Source of the DNA: Roseburia sp.
GTDB taxonomy: Bacteria > Bacillota > Clostridia > Lachnospirales > Lachnospiraceae
Direction of reading: 5' to 3'
DNA: 64,000 nt
Assembly: GCA_017549185.1 (NCBI GenBank)
Contig: JAFYVJ010000057.1
Span: 1-64,000 of the forward strand
Part shown: piece after piece, positions 1 through 7,369 of the stretch
Numbering within the stretch: the first letter of the stretch is position 1
Layout of the letters: every line of letters begins with the position of its first letter
Position numbers and translations under genes: made by a program
Notes under the pieces: generated by a model
Databases searched by the model: none
Seen by the model: only the letters and a program-made list of their open reading frames with translations
What the model was told of the DNA's origin: nothing

Positions 1-71
1 GCGACCTCATTTACTGATATAGCACAGCTTTTGTTCCGCGCGCGTAGCTGCGCATCGTTTGCACGTAGTGC

Positions 72-139
72 TTTTATTCTATAGGAAAGTCATAGACTTT
101 CACAAATTAACGCATCAAGGTCTTTCCTATAGAATAAAA
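72..139. repeat. 68-bp palindromic repeat, copy A
   Basis: Perfect 18-bp arms (TTTTATTCTATAGGAAAG at 72-89 and its reverse complement at 122-139) enclose a 32-nt loop. A second copy of about 90% identity, including the loop, lies at 45708-45775. Both copies sit just 3' of a minus-strand intrinsic terminator and share its T-tract. Bases 1-71 upstream show nothing I can assign. Confidence 0.85.
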
Positions 140-174
140 AATCTCACTATCTACATTTCTGTAAATAGCGAGAT
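132..174 (-). terminator. Intrinsic terminator after the EVE-like gene
   Basis: The inverted repeat at 141-174 (arms beginning ATCTCACTAT and ending ATAGCGAGAT) is followed on the minus strand by a run of T. A near-identical hairpin recurs at 2346-2379. Confidence 0.75.
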
Positions 175-181
175 ATAAAAC

Positions 182-633
182 TTACAAATTCCATCTCTCT
201 TCAATTTTATCCCATATATTTTTAGGAATCTCTATTCCCGAAGCTTGTGAAGACCAATTATAATCAGGCGCTAATTCTTGCAAAATATCATATGCTAATA
301 TAGCATCCGTTTCAAAATCCAAGATTTTATCAAACTGTATGTAGATTCTTCTTGCTTTTTTCCTAATGATTCTTTTTCAGCATCCCAATGTGTTCCCTCA
401 AACACATCTGTAATTGCCATTCCACTTGCAATAATACCTCGTGGTTCTGAACCAAGTTTTATCATAAACACCCTATCACCAGCTTTTATACTCTTATTCA
501 CACCGCACGTCCATTTAGAAAAAGCTTTACCAACTTGTCCTATCTCTTGTATCATCTCTTTGTAACCATCTAATTTATCATTCCAAGGCCAGCGCACTTG
601 GTTCCATGTTAATAACCAACATTTTTTCTCCAT
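182..633 (-). CDS. EVE/PUA-like domain protein split by a -1 frameshift
   Basis: The first 112-codon frame ends at 295, but a second frame continues the same domain to a TAA at 182-184, giving about 150 aa. The N-terminal part has the LLTWNQ start, a GDRVFMIKLG strand and PRGIIASG; the shifted part continues as YIQFDKILDFE and ends in WSSQASGIEIP. From memory this matches the EVE-like domain often found N-terminal to HNH endonucleases; here it stands alone. The frames meet at A-AAA-AAG (354-361 on the minus strand), the heptamer used for programmed -1 frameshifting in dnaX. Either the gene lost one A from a homopolymer or it slips. It follows the 650-1453 gene by 16 nt with a good GGAAGGAG ribosome site, so the two are probably cotranscribed. 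EVE domains bind modified bases; a defence role is inferred. Confidence 0.7.
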
Positions 634-649
634 TTATAAATCTCCTTCC

Positions 650-1453
650 TTACAACTGCCGCTGTAGCTCCTTTACTCTTTGTCTACGCTTCAAATTATC
701 TTCTTCTAAAAAAGCTAATAATAACAATTGATAAGTATCATCATACCATGCCTCTAATTGTTCCGAAGACAACTGTTGTGTAAACTCCTCAGCTTTTGAA
801 CCTTCCAAATTATTATGTCGTATATTTAATTTATTCAGCAAACAGCCTATTTCATTTACCAAATTATTATTTATGGATTTAATCTGCTGTTTCTTTCCTT
901 CGAACTTATCAGCTAATACTTTTAAAATCTGTTTTTTGCGAGTCAAATCGCCTTTTAACAAATAGTGATTGTATTCGATGACTACATATGCTGTCTCCGC
1001 TTCCATAATTTCAGCTACAGCTGTAGCTGCTGCTGATTTTTCAACTAAAATTATTTTCTCATCCTCTTCAAATACCTTAATTTCATAATTAAGACCGTTT
1101 ACAATATTAATTATATTTTCTTCAAGCATTCTGAATTCTTTATTCCAATCAGAATATTCAGGCATGCATGCATCACATAGCGACATTACATTAAGTATAT
1201 ACTCTAGCAATATTAGAATCTGCTTATCATCCAATCCCATTTTTATATCTTCATCTGTTATCCTTAATCTCTCTCTCATTTGCTTACTTGATGTAACATA
1301 TTTTCTATTTTTCCATATGTGTATACATTCTTGATCAAAAAATTCTTCTAGACTACTATTAAGATTATAACTATCGATTCTTGATTCATCATAAAGTCTC
1401 ATAATAGTTTCTATTTCATAATCCAAATCTATTTCTTCTTCAAGAATATTCAA
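650..1453 (-). CDS. Uncharacterised 267-aa protein in defence island
   Basis: I do not recognise this protein. It is acidic and mostly helical with no signal peptide, membrane segment or obvious nucleotide-binding motif. The middle has an alanine-rich stretch (SAAATAVAEIM) and the C-terminal half looks coiled-coil-like. The start is a TTG at 1453, the only start before the in-frame stop at 1466-1468; otherwise translation would begin at an internal ATG. It lies 16 nt upstream of the EVE-like gene and 80 nt downstream of the toxin gene. Position suggests a partner of the EVE-like protein, but this is inference from neighbourhood only. Confidence 0.6.
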   Translation of the reverse strand: MNILEEEIDLDYEIETIMRLYDESRIDSYNLNSSLEEFFDQECIHIWKNRKYVTSSKQMRERLRITDEDIKMGLDDKQILILLEYILNVMSLCDACMPEYSDWNKEFRMLEENIINIVNGLNYEIKVFEEDEKIILVEKSAAATAVAEIMEAETAYVVIEYNHYLLKGDLTRKKQILKVLADKFEGKKQQIKSINNNLVNEIGCLLNKLNIRHNNLEGSKAEEFTQQLSSEQLEAWYDDTYQLLLLAFLEEDNLKRRQRVKELQRQL

Positions 1454-1533
1454 AAATATTTCTTCTCACTTTGTCTCCCTTGTATAATCAAAATCCTCAG
1501 CCAATAGAGTTACGACAATATTTCTTCTAGAAT

Positions 1534-1944
1534 TTACATATCAATAATCTCCATCATCTCAGCCGGAGTTACTATAAAATCCCTAACTGGATAATGCTTC
1601 TGATTACCTGTTACCAAATAGGCATCGTCATCTCTTTTCTCCATAGCAACCTCATAAAATATCAAATCATCCATGTCCACCAGAATCTCACCCGTAGGTT
1701 GTGGGAACACCTCCACACCGTATTGTTTCACAGCATTTATCACCAACTTGATTGTCTCTTCTTTAAAATGAAATTTACTTCTATGAAGCACTTCATCATA
1801 TTCTGCCAAAATATCCTCGTGATACAAAGGCACAATTCTACCATCAAATACCGCATCTAATACTTGCACAGTTGCTGCATCTGCTCGCTTTGAAAGCAAT
1901 GCGGAAATGAAAACATTTGTATCTATTACTGCATAATACACCAT
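1534..1944 (-). CDS. PIN-domain toxin (VapC-like ribonuclease)
   Basis: A 136-aa PIN-domain protein, the toxin half of a type II toxin-antitoxin pair. The N-terminal YAVIDTNVFISALLS carries the first catalytic aspartate; further acidic residues are in AEYDEVLHR, the DMDD segment and the DDDAYLVTGNQKHYP motif near the C terminus. PIN toxins of this family cleave RNA. The ATG at 1944 has AAAGG about nine bases upstream; a GTG at 1950 directly abutting the antitoxin stop is the alternative start. It is translationally coupled to the upstream RelB/DinJ-type antitoxin. Pairing a PIN toxin with a RelB-fold antitoxin is a mixed combination known in several families. Confidence 0.85.
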   Translation of the reverse strand: MVYYAVIDTNVFISALLSKRADAATVQVLDAVFDGRIVPLYHEDILAEYDEVLHRSKFHFKEETIKLVINAVKQYGVEVFPQPTGEILVDMDDLIFYEVAMEKRDDDAYLVTGNQKHYPVRDFIVTPAEMMEIIDM

Positions 1945-1950
1945 AAGCAC

Positions 1951-2247
1951 TTACCTTTTTCTTTCTGCTCTAATAGCTGATATTTCAGCATTGATTTCAT
2001 CAAGAGACATTTCTGGTACATCCGCAGCTTGTTCACGCAACTGATAGAAAGCACTCTTTGCTTCTGCTCTTGTAATTGTTGCTTCTGGTAATGTTGCTTC
2101 AAATGGAAGACCTTTTACCATCTTACTTCTTGCCATAAACATACGGAATGCAGTAGGTAAATCCATACCTAGCTTTTCATATATTTCAGCTACTTCCTGT
2201 TTTAATGCTTTATCTGCACGAAATTGAATCAAAACCTGTTCTGCCAT
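1951..2247 (-). CDS. RelB/DinJ-family antitoxin
   Basis: A 98-aa protein whose N-terminal half is a ribbon-helix-helix DNA-binding domain of the RelB/DinJ type (VLIQFRADKALKQEVAEIYEKLGMDLPTAF region). The C-terminal half is charged and likely wraps the toxin. The start has GGAGG nine bases upstream, and the stop codon directly precedes the toxin gene. Antitoxins of this type neutralise the partner and repress their own promoter. Confidence 0.85.
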   Translation of the reverse strand: MAEQVLIQFRADKALKQEVAEIYEKLGMDLPTAFRMFMARSKMVKGLPFEATLPEATITRAEAKSAFYQLREQAADVPEMSLDEINAEISAIRAERKR

Positions 2248-2261
2248 AATGATTCCCTCCT

Positions 2262-2300
2262 AATATATACTATGTGTAGTTGTTTTGCATGTGTTTGTAA
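2262..2300 (-). promoter_or_regulatory. Probable promoter/operator of the toxin-antitoxin pair
   Basis: The AT-rich stretch upstream of the antitoxin contains a short dyad ACTA-TGTG-TAGT at 2269-2280, a plausible ribbon-helix-helix operator half-site pair. The assignment rests on position and weak symmetry. Confidence 0.35.
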
Positions 2301-2329
2301 TATTATTATATACGATAATAAAAAAAATA

Positions 2330-2379
2330 TCAACAAAACAAAGAAATCCCACTATCTACATTTCTGTAAATAGTGGGAT
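2330..2379 (-). terminator. Intrinsic terminator downstream of the recombinase-tail remnant
   Basis: A hairpin with 14-bp arms at 2346-2359 and 2366-2379 is followed by a T-rich tract on the minus strand. It is nearly the same sequence as the hairpin at 141-174, so the two ends of the toxin-antitoxin/EVE block carry matching terminators. Confidence 0.7.
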
Positions 2380-2386
2380 GAAAATC

Positions 2387-2494
2387 TTATATCAACATAC
2401 AAACTTCAACATCAATGTCATTCCATTGATTTTTCCGGAGGTATGCTCCATAACTTTTTCTATATTCTTTTGCTTTCTCAAAGTCTAGCTTCAT
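2387..2494 (-). pseudogene. Diverged copy of the recombinase C-terminal tail
   Basis: The 35-codon frame from ATG 2494 ends in YLRKNQWNDIDVEV, aligning with the last 30 residues of the intact recombinase (YVRNRQWNDIEVDI). The frame is open further upstream to an in-frame stop at 2567-2569 and there encodes a cysteine-rich stretch (CYQCKIGERSFCECY). I read it as the relic of an older recombinase 3' end, though a small expressed cysteine-rich protein is possible. The 2495-2697 gap otherwise shows no gene. Confidence 0.6.
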
Positions 2495-2697
2495 TGAAAA
2501 CAGGTAACATTCACAGAATGAACGTTCGCCTATTTTGCATTGATAGCAGCCTGAGCAGAGTACACATTACATGGTGTTATCCTAACCCTTATTTGTAGTG
2601 CATATCTGTATTGCAGGTGACATAGTTGAAAGGGTCTAATTGCAACGTTAACACTCAAGAAACTTCATTTTTTTGTATAACATCATACATAATAACC

Positions 2698-4365
2698 TTA
2701 TTCCATATTAGTTTGCACTTCATTTATATGTTCTCTATAAACAGGTGGCATTTCTTGAAGATATCGCCATACATTTAATACATCAATAAGATTGGTTTGC
2801 TTTATAAAATTTGGACAATCTTTATATTGCTGTTCAATCTTGCCATTTTGCGCAATATGATACACCTTTGCATAAGCCCGTTTAAAAATCCTAAAGTCAC
2901 TATATATTTTACTCGGCCAAAAACTACCCGCAAAGAAGAATATTGCTATTGGTATAGAATTATACCAATTAAGTGTATCCTCACTAACATCTTTTCTTTT
3001 GCATTTTTCAGATAACACTTCCTCCGTTATCCATCTCTCTTTTAATTCTGAAAGTGAATTTAAAATATGTATATAATCTCTCATAGAAATATTAATTTCT
3101 AGATTCTCCAACGCCAATTTAATTTTTTCAATTTCCTTCATACTAAATTCATAATCATCTTTCGCTATTGCTTCAATATAGTCACTCTGTGAGTTAATAC
3201 TTATTAAATCAACTTTTAGATCAACATATTTTTTCAAATAATTATGTGGATTATGAATACCGGATTCCTTAATTGCATTTAAAACTATTTCTGTATCAAT
3301 AGTATAGATAATTTGAACCGAATCATAATCCTCCAACAATTGTATTGCTTCCAAAAAAGACATTATCGCAGCATTGCTACATCTATCAAGTTCATCTACA
3401 CAAAAAATGAAACGATAATTTTTCCATATATTGATTATCTCTTCAATATACTCTTTAACAACAACCTTGTACCCTAACTTTTCTTCAACTTCTCGTTTTG
3501 GAAAAAAAGAAAATTTATTTATCGTAACATTTATGGCCTCCATCATTTGCTCCACAAGTGGCAATATCCACTTAATTACAAAAAGAATTGAAATAAACCA
3601 ATTCATTCCACCATTAATAAGCTTAGCAGTATTCTTATCAATTCCCATCATTAAACTAAAATCATTAAAAAAATCATAACGGAATAAAATCGATATCAAT
3701 GCTATCACTAACACTAAATAAGATAGCGGAACAAATAATTTTTTTATGTTCTTTTTTACTCTTAGAAAAAAGTAACAAACTTTTAGTCTATAATCTTTTT
3801 TTACATCCTCTTTCATTTTCGAGAAAAAATATGCCCATATTTTTTCTTGGTCACTATACTCAGTTGCTTTTATATCAATTATCTTTGTCTTGTCTTTTGC
3901 CAACTCCTCTTTTAAATACTCTAGAAATGTAGACTTTCCTGTTCCCCACGCTCCAAAGATTCCTACTGTTTTTACTTGCTTACTATTAACAACTTTTGCA
4001 ATTTCTCGTGCTTCTTCTTTTCTATTAAGCTTATCTTCAACTGATTTATGTGTTTGGTTCCGTATTATCCTTTTATATCCACTTACATACTTTTTCTTGA
4101 ACTCTTCACATTGTTCGATTTTCTGAAGAATGTCCTCGTTTCTTGTAATAAACAGATTTGTATCATAAAGTTCATTTGCCGCAGCCTCTATATCTGATAT
4201 AGGTGATTCATAATCATCGTTCCACTCGTTATCCCCCACTTGCTCATATCTTTCTGACTGTTCCAAAATGTTAAATCTTTCTTCTTGAATTTTCTGCTTA
4301 GCATACAATTCCTCTAATTCTTTTTTTATGTCATCTAAAACATAAATATTGGAGTCATTATCCAT
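2698..4365 (-). CDS. KAP-family P-loop NTPase with membrane helices
   Basis: A 555-aa KAP NTPase. Walker A is GAWGTGKS (about residues 138-145) and Walker B is FIFCVDELDRC (about 319-329); between them lie two predicted membrane helices (about 210-228 and 254-270), the usual KAP arrangement in which the ATPase core is interrupted by a membrane hairpin. KAP proteins include PifA, the phage-exclusion protein of F, and many sit in defence islands. I chose ATG 4365 because AAGGAG lies nine bases upstream; the upstream GTG at 4416 has no such site. Its own promoter lies at 4443-4470. It is flanked by recombinase 3'-end copies, so it behaves as one cargo cassette. The target is unknown. Confidence 0.85.
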   Translation of the reverse strand: MDNDSNIYVLDDIKKELEELYAKQKIQEERFNILEQSERYEQVGDNEWNDDYESPISDIEAAANELYDTNLFITRNEDILQKIEQCEEFKKKYVSGYKRIIRNQTHKSVEDKLNRKEEAREIAKVVNSKQVKTVGIFGAWGTGKSTFLEYLKEELAKDKTKIIDIKATEYSDQEKIWAYFFSKMKEDVKKDYRLKVCYFFLRVKKNIKKLFVPLSYLVLVIALISILFRYDFFNDFSLMMGIDKNTAKLINGGMNWFISILFVIKWILPLVEQMMEAINVTINKFSFFPKREVEEKLGYKVVVKEYIEEIINIWKNYRFIFCVDELDRCSNAAIMSFLEAIQLLEDYDSVQIIYTIDTEIVLNAIKESGIHNPHNYLKKYVDLKVDLISINSQSDYIEAIAKDDYEFSMKEIEKIKLALENLEINISMRDYIHILNSLSELKERWITEEVLSEKCKRKDVSEDTLNWYNSIPIAIFFFAGSFWPSKIYSDFRIFKRAYAKVYHIAQNGKIEQQYKDCPNFIKQTNLIDVLNVWRYLQEMPPVYREHINEVQTNME

Positions 4366-4442
4366 CTTACTTTTCTCCTTTTTATTTTTCTTACTTTCTG
4401 AAAATCTACCTAACACGAAACCTCAAAATTCTCTCTGTTCCA

Positions 4443-4470
4443 ATTATATCATTTTATATCCATATCTCAA
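4443..4470 (-). promoter_or_regulatory. Sigma-A promoter of the KAP gene
   Basis: -35 TTGAGA (4465-4470), a 16-bp spacer and an extended -10 TGATATAAT (hexamer 4443-4448) on the minus strand. It is almost the same sequence as the promoter at 5253-5280. Confidence 0.8.
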
Positions 4471-4495
4471 TTCCCATTTTGGTTTTCTACGCAGC

Positions 4496-4525
4496 AAAAA
4501 AACGAGAGACCCTAAAGCCTCTCGT
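4496..4525 (-). terminator. Terminator of the recombinase-tail copy
   Basis: Stem ACGAGAG / CTCTCGT followed by a T run on the minus strand. It is the duplicate of the terminator at 5305-5332. Confidence 0.8.
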
Positions 4526-4534
4526 CCCTAATCA

Positions 4535-4696
4535 CTATATAATTCTGATATCCACTTCTATATCATTCCACTGGCGATTTCTCGCATAATCCCCTGAAAG
4601 TTTCCTCCACGCTCTTGCTTCATCAAAAAACAGCACTCTTATTATTTGAATCTCCACATCCATATTTTTTTTCATCAAACTCCTTACCGGATAAAT
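4535..4696 (-). pseudogene. Recombinase 3'-end remnant (46-codon open frame)
   Basis: The last ~50 codons of a large serine recombinase without the rest of the gene. From ATG 4675 to TAG 4535 a 46-codon frame is open and ends in ARNRQWNDIEVDIRII, matching the intact recombinase almost exactly; an indel puts the bases before this ATG out of the original frame. AAGGAG sits just upstream of the ATG, so a free tail peptide could be made, but decay of a former recombinase is the simpler reading. Confidence 0.8.
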
Positions 4697-4704
4697 ATTT
4701 TTCA

Positions 4705-5190
4705 TCAATCCCTAATATTTAAAAAAGCTACAAACGCTGCTATTGTCCCGCTAATACATTTCATCAATACTAATACTGTGATAACAAAATATAGCGAAAT
4801 TAATTGCGGTACCTCCTTAAAAATTAGAGCCACCAAATACCCTAATGTCAATTCTAAAATAATTGGAAATATACTGAAAACATACGACAGATAAACTTTT
4901 TTTATATTCTCATCTGAATTTCTTTTTACTAACAATTCTTTATCTGACTGAAATACCGTAATTGCTAACGCAACAATTGCTAATACAACGGTAAAGCCAA
5001 TATTTATTGTTTCAATTAATATAGCTTCAGAAATACTACTCCAATTCACTATTCCATAATATAGCGCCATTAAATCTATTAATACAAATAATACAACAGA
5101 ACATCTTCTGCTTATTTTATTGGGGGTAAAAACTATTTTCGGCACACTATTATTTTGTTTATTTCTGCTTTTTTGTTTATTACACATCAT
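4705..5190 (-). CDS. Small four-helix membrane protein, recombinase-linked cargo
   Basis: A 161-aa protein with a basic N-terminal tail of about 27 residues and four hydrophobic segments (about 28-50, 57-77, 100-125 and 132-155). I do not recognise a family. It has its own promoter at 5253-5280 and is bracketed by the two recombinase 3'-end repeats, like the KAP NTPase. Small membrane proteins beside NTPases in defence islands often act as abortive-infection effectors, but nothing in the sequence proves that here. Confidence 0.65.
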   Translation of the reverse strand: MMCNKQKSRNKQNNSVPKIVFTPNKISRRCSVVLFVLIDLMALYYGIVNWSSISEAILIETINIGFTVVLAIVALAITVFQSDKELLVKRNSDENIKKVYLSYVFSIFPIILELTLGYLVALIFKEVPQLISLYFVITVLVLMKCISGTIAAFVAFLNIRD

Positions 5191-5252
5191 CTTTTCCTTC
5201 TTTCTCTATTTATTTGTATCTCCACAAACTTCAAATTTTTTCTCTATAACCA

Positions 5253-5280
5253 ATTATATCATTTTACATCCATATTCCAA
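5253..5280 (-). promoter_or_regulatory. Sigma-A promoter of the small membrane-protein gene
   Basis: -35 TTGGAA (5275-5280), a 16-bp spacer and extended -10 TGATATAAT (hexamer 5253-5258) on the minus strand. Confidence 0.8.
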
Positions 5281-5304
5281 CTCCCAATTACTTTTTCCTC
5301 ATGC

Positions 5305-5332
5305 AAAAACGAGAGGTTCTTTCACCTCTCGT
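5305..5332 (-). terminator. Terminator of the large serine recombinase
   Basis: A perfect 9-bp stem ACGAGAGGT / ACCTCTCGT followed by five T on the minus strand, directly after the recombinase stop. Confidence 0.85.
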
Positions 5333-5342
5333 CCTTACTTCA

Positions 5343-7154
5343 CTATATAATTCTGATATCCACTTCAATATCATTCCACTGGCGATTTCTCACGTAATCC
5401 CCGGAAAGTTTTCTCCATGCTCTTGCTTCCTCAAAAGACAGCACTCTTGTTATCTGAATCTCCGAATCCATATCTTTTGATTCATCAAACTCCTTACCGG
5501 ATAAATTAATAATCCATTTATACTTATCATAACCGATTACTTTAATCCTACTTACAAATCGTTCGATAATTTCATGGTCAACATATGCTCCTTTAAATGA
5601 CAACATTTCCGAAAGCCTCTCACGGATAGCATTGATATCCAATGGCAACTCCGGTTCAGTTGGCGCAGATTTTATATTCATTTTTTGTTGAAGTTGATTC
5701 ATCTCCTCATTTAACTTATCTCTGCGCTTTCGGTATTCTTCCTTGGTAATATCTCCTTCTGTACGCATATCTACCAGATTACTGATTTTAGCCTGCACCT
5801 TTCCGATTTCTCTTTTAATAGCGTGTTTATCCGCATCCGCTCTATACTGTTCCTGATAGCAAGTTTCAATAATATCACATGCATTTTGGATGATCGCCTT
5901 AACCTTTTTATCTGTAAAAATAGAGCTAAGAATCTCTTTTGCCATAAAATCCATCTTCCATTCAGCTATCATCTTTGTATCACAATAACCAGTTGGGTCT
6001 TTTCCAAGCTTTATCATCTTACGGGCAGAACCTTCATTTACCTGCTTATAACATTGTAAGCCGAAGCTCCATGGTTTACCTTGATTTTTATGCCACTTAT
6101 CTTTTCGAAAAGTACAACCACACGAACAACGCAAAAGTTTTCCCCAAATATACTTACTTGGATTTTTTCCTACCACCATCTGTGTATCCCCCATATAAGG
6201 ATTCGAATTCATTCTATTTTCTACCACCCGTGATTTTTCTTTCCGAATTCTTTCAACTTCCTTCCATTCTTCTTCTGGAATAATCGCCGGGAAATCACAT
6301 TTTACATATAAATATGTAGAAGCATCATGATTATTGATTCTCTTCTGCTCCAAATAATTGTTACTAAAAGATTTGCCATATGCCTGATACCCCATATAAG
6401 TAGGATTACGAAGAACTCTCCCCACATTGGAGCAGGACCACTTCACGATACCGGAAGCATTTAATCTTCCCAGCCGAATAAGTTCATTGGCTATTTTTGC
6501 CATCCCCATCTTCTGCACACGATACATGTCGTATATCATTCTAACTGTCTCTGCTTGTTCTTCATTAATAACGTAAGTTTCTCCAACATTTCTATCGTAT
6601 CCAAGGATATTACCACATCCATATACAACCCCTTGCTCTCTGCTAATATGCTGACCGGCTTTTACACGTTCAGATACCTTACGGCTTTCTTCCTGTGCAA
6701 GTGTTGCCATAATGGTAAGACGTAACTCCCCATCACCATCCATAGTCCAAATATTATCTTCCACAAAATACACTTCAATTCCAAGATTCTTTAATTGTCG
6801 TGTTGTAACCAACGTATCTACTGTATTTCTTGCAAAACGGCACACTTCTCTAGTCACTATCAAATCAAATTTACCCGCTTTTGCATCTTCCAGCATCTGC
6901 AAGAATGAAGGTCTTTTCTTTGCCTGAGTACCGGTAATTCCTTCATCAATATACTTGTCGAGAACATCCCAATTCGGATGTCTCTTTGCTTGGTCGTCAT
7001 ACCACTGAATCTGATTTTCCAATGCAGATAACTGAGCCTCATGCTCCGTGGATACTCGTCCATAAACAACTGTTTTTCTTACTCTATCTCTATCTTTTAT
7101 AATGTCAAATGGTGACATAAACGAATCATTTCGTAATTGTCCTAACGCTGGCAT
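5343..7154 (-). CDS. Large serine recombinase (TnpX/integrase type)
   Basis: A 603-aa site-specific DNA recombinase. The N-terminal resolvase domain has VVYGRVSTEHEAQ with nucleophile Ser35 and Arg33, plus VTREVCRFARN with the active-site arginines and a LAQEESRKVSERV helix. Then come the recombinase domain (about 165-300), a zinc ribbon with a CSCGC-type cysteine cluster near 345, and a coiled-coil segment near 440-500. All catalytic residues look intact. AAGGAGG precedes ATG 7154. It follows a dead paralogue and a 56-aa ORF, probably in one transcript. It is the likely integrase of the island; its 3' end is the sequence repeated downstream. Confidence 0.92.
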   Translation of the reverse strand: MPALGQLRNDSFMSPFDIIKDRDRVRKTVVYGRVSTEHEAQLSALENQIQWYDDQAKRHPNWDVLDKYIDEGITGTQAKKRPSFLQMLEDAKAGKFDLIVTREVCRFARNTVDTLVTTRQLKNLGIEVYFVEDNIWTMDGDGELRLTIMATLAQEESRKVSERVKAGQHISREQGVVYGCGNILGYDRNVGETYVINEEQAETVRMIYDMYRVQKMGMAKIANELIRLGRLNASGIVKWSCSNVGRVLRNPTYMGYQAYGKSFSNNYLEQKRINNHDASTYLYVKCDFPAIIPEEEWKEVERIRKEKSRVVENRMNSNPYMGDTQMVVGKNPSKYIWGKLLRCSCGCTFRKDKWHKNQGKPWSFGLQCYKQVNEGSARKMIKLGKDPTGYCDTKMIAEWKMDFMAKEILSSIFTDKKVKAIIQNACDIIETCYQEQYRADADKHAIKREIGKVQAKISNLVDMRTEGDITKEEYRKRRDKLNEEMNQLQQKMNIKSAPTEPELPLDINAIRERLSEMLSFKGAYVDHEIIERFVSRIKVIGYDKYKWIINLSGKEFDESKDMDSEIQITRVLSFEEARAWRKLSGDYVRNRQWNDIEVDIRII

Positions 7155-7198
7155 TTCATGCCCTCCTTCAAAATATATTAAGCGCTTGATGCCATTAT

Positions 7199-7369
7199 CT
7201 ATGAAAACATTCTTTTGGTTAAGGATGTCGATTGCCCAAATTCCTGCACTTCGAGATCCTTGACATTTTTAAAAGTTGCCTCATTAATTTCACCTTTGCG
7301 ATGCAATATTTCTATAAGAAGAAACGCTGCTTTCCGTTCATTGAGGTGTTTATCTGCTCTTACAGCCAT
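7199..7369 (-). CDS. Small 56-aa protein between recombinase genes
   Basis: A short charged, mostly helical protein running from MAVRADKHLNERKAAF to a TAG at 7199. Its start lies inside the 3' end of the 7350-7748 gene (19-bp overlap), with a G-rich ribosome site (AAGGGGGTG) just before ATG 7369, which suggests translational coupling. It is followed 44 nt later by the large recombinase. A recombination directionality factor would fit the size and place, but there is no motif to prove it. Confidence 0.6.
   Translation of the reverse strand: MAVRADKHLNERKAAFLLIEILHRKGEINEATFKNVKDLEVQEFGQSTSLTKRMFS

Larger units (their letters stand above)
4424..4696. repeat. Direct repeat R1: recombinase 3' end, terminator and promoter
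   Basis: This stretch aligns along its length with 5232-5506. It carries, in minus-strand order, the last ~55 codons of the recombinase, the stop region, a GC-rich terminator and a promoter with extended -10. Identity is about 80-85% by eye and breaks off sharply at 4696, next to the stop of the 4705-5190 gene. Confidence 0.85.
5232..5506. repeat. Direct repeat R2: parental copy of R1
   Basis: This is the R1-homologous segment in its intact context: the 3' end of the complete recombinase gene, its terminator and the promoter of the 4705-5190 gene. Homology extends about 110 bp past the recombinase stop codon into the cargo promoter. Confidence 0.85.
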
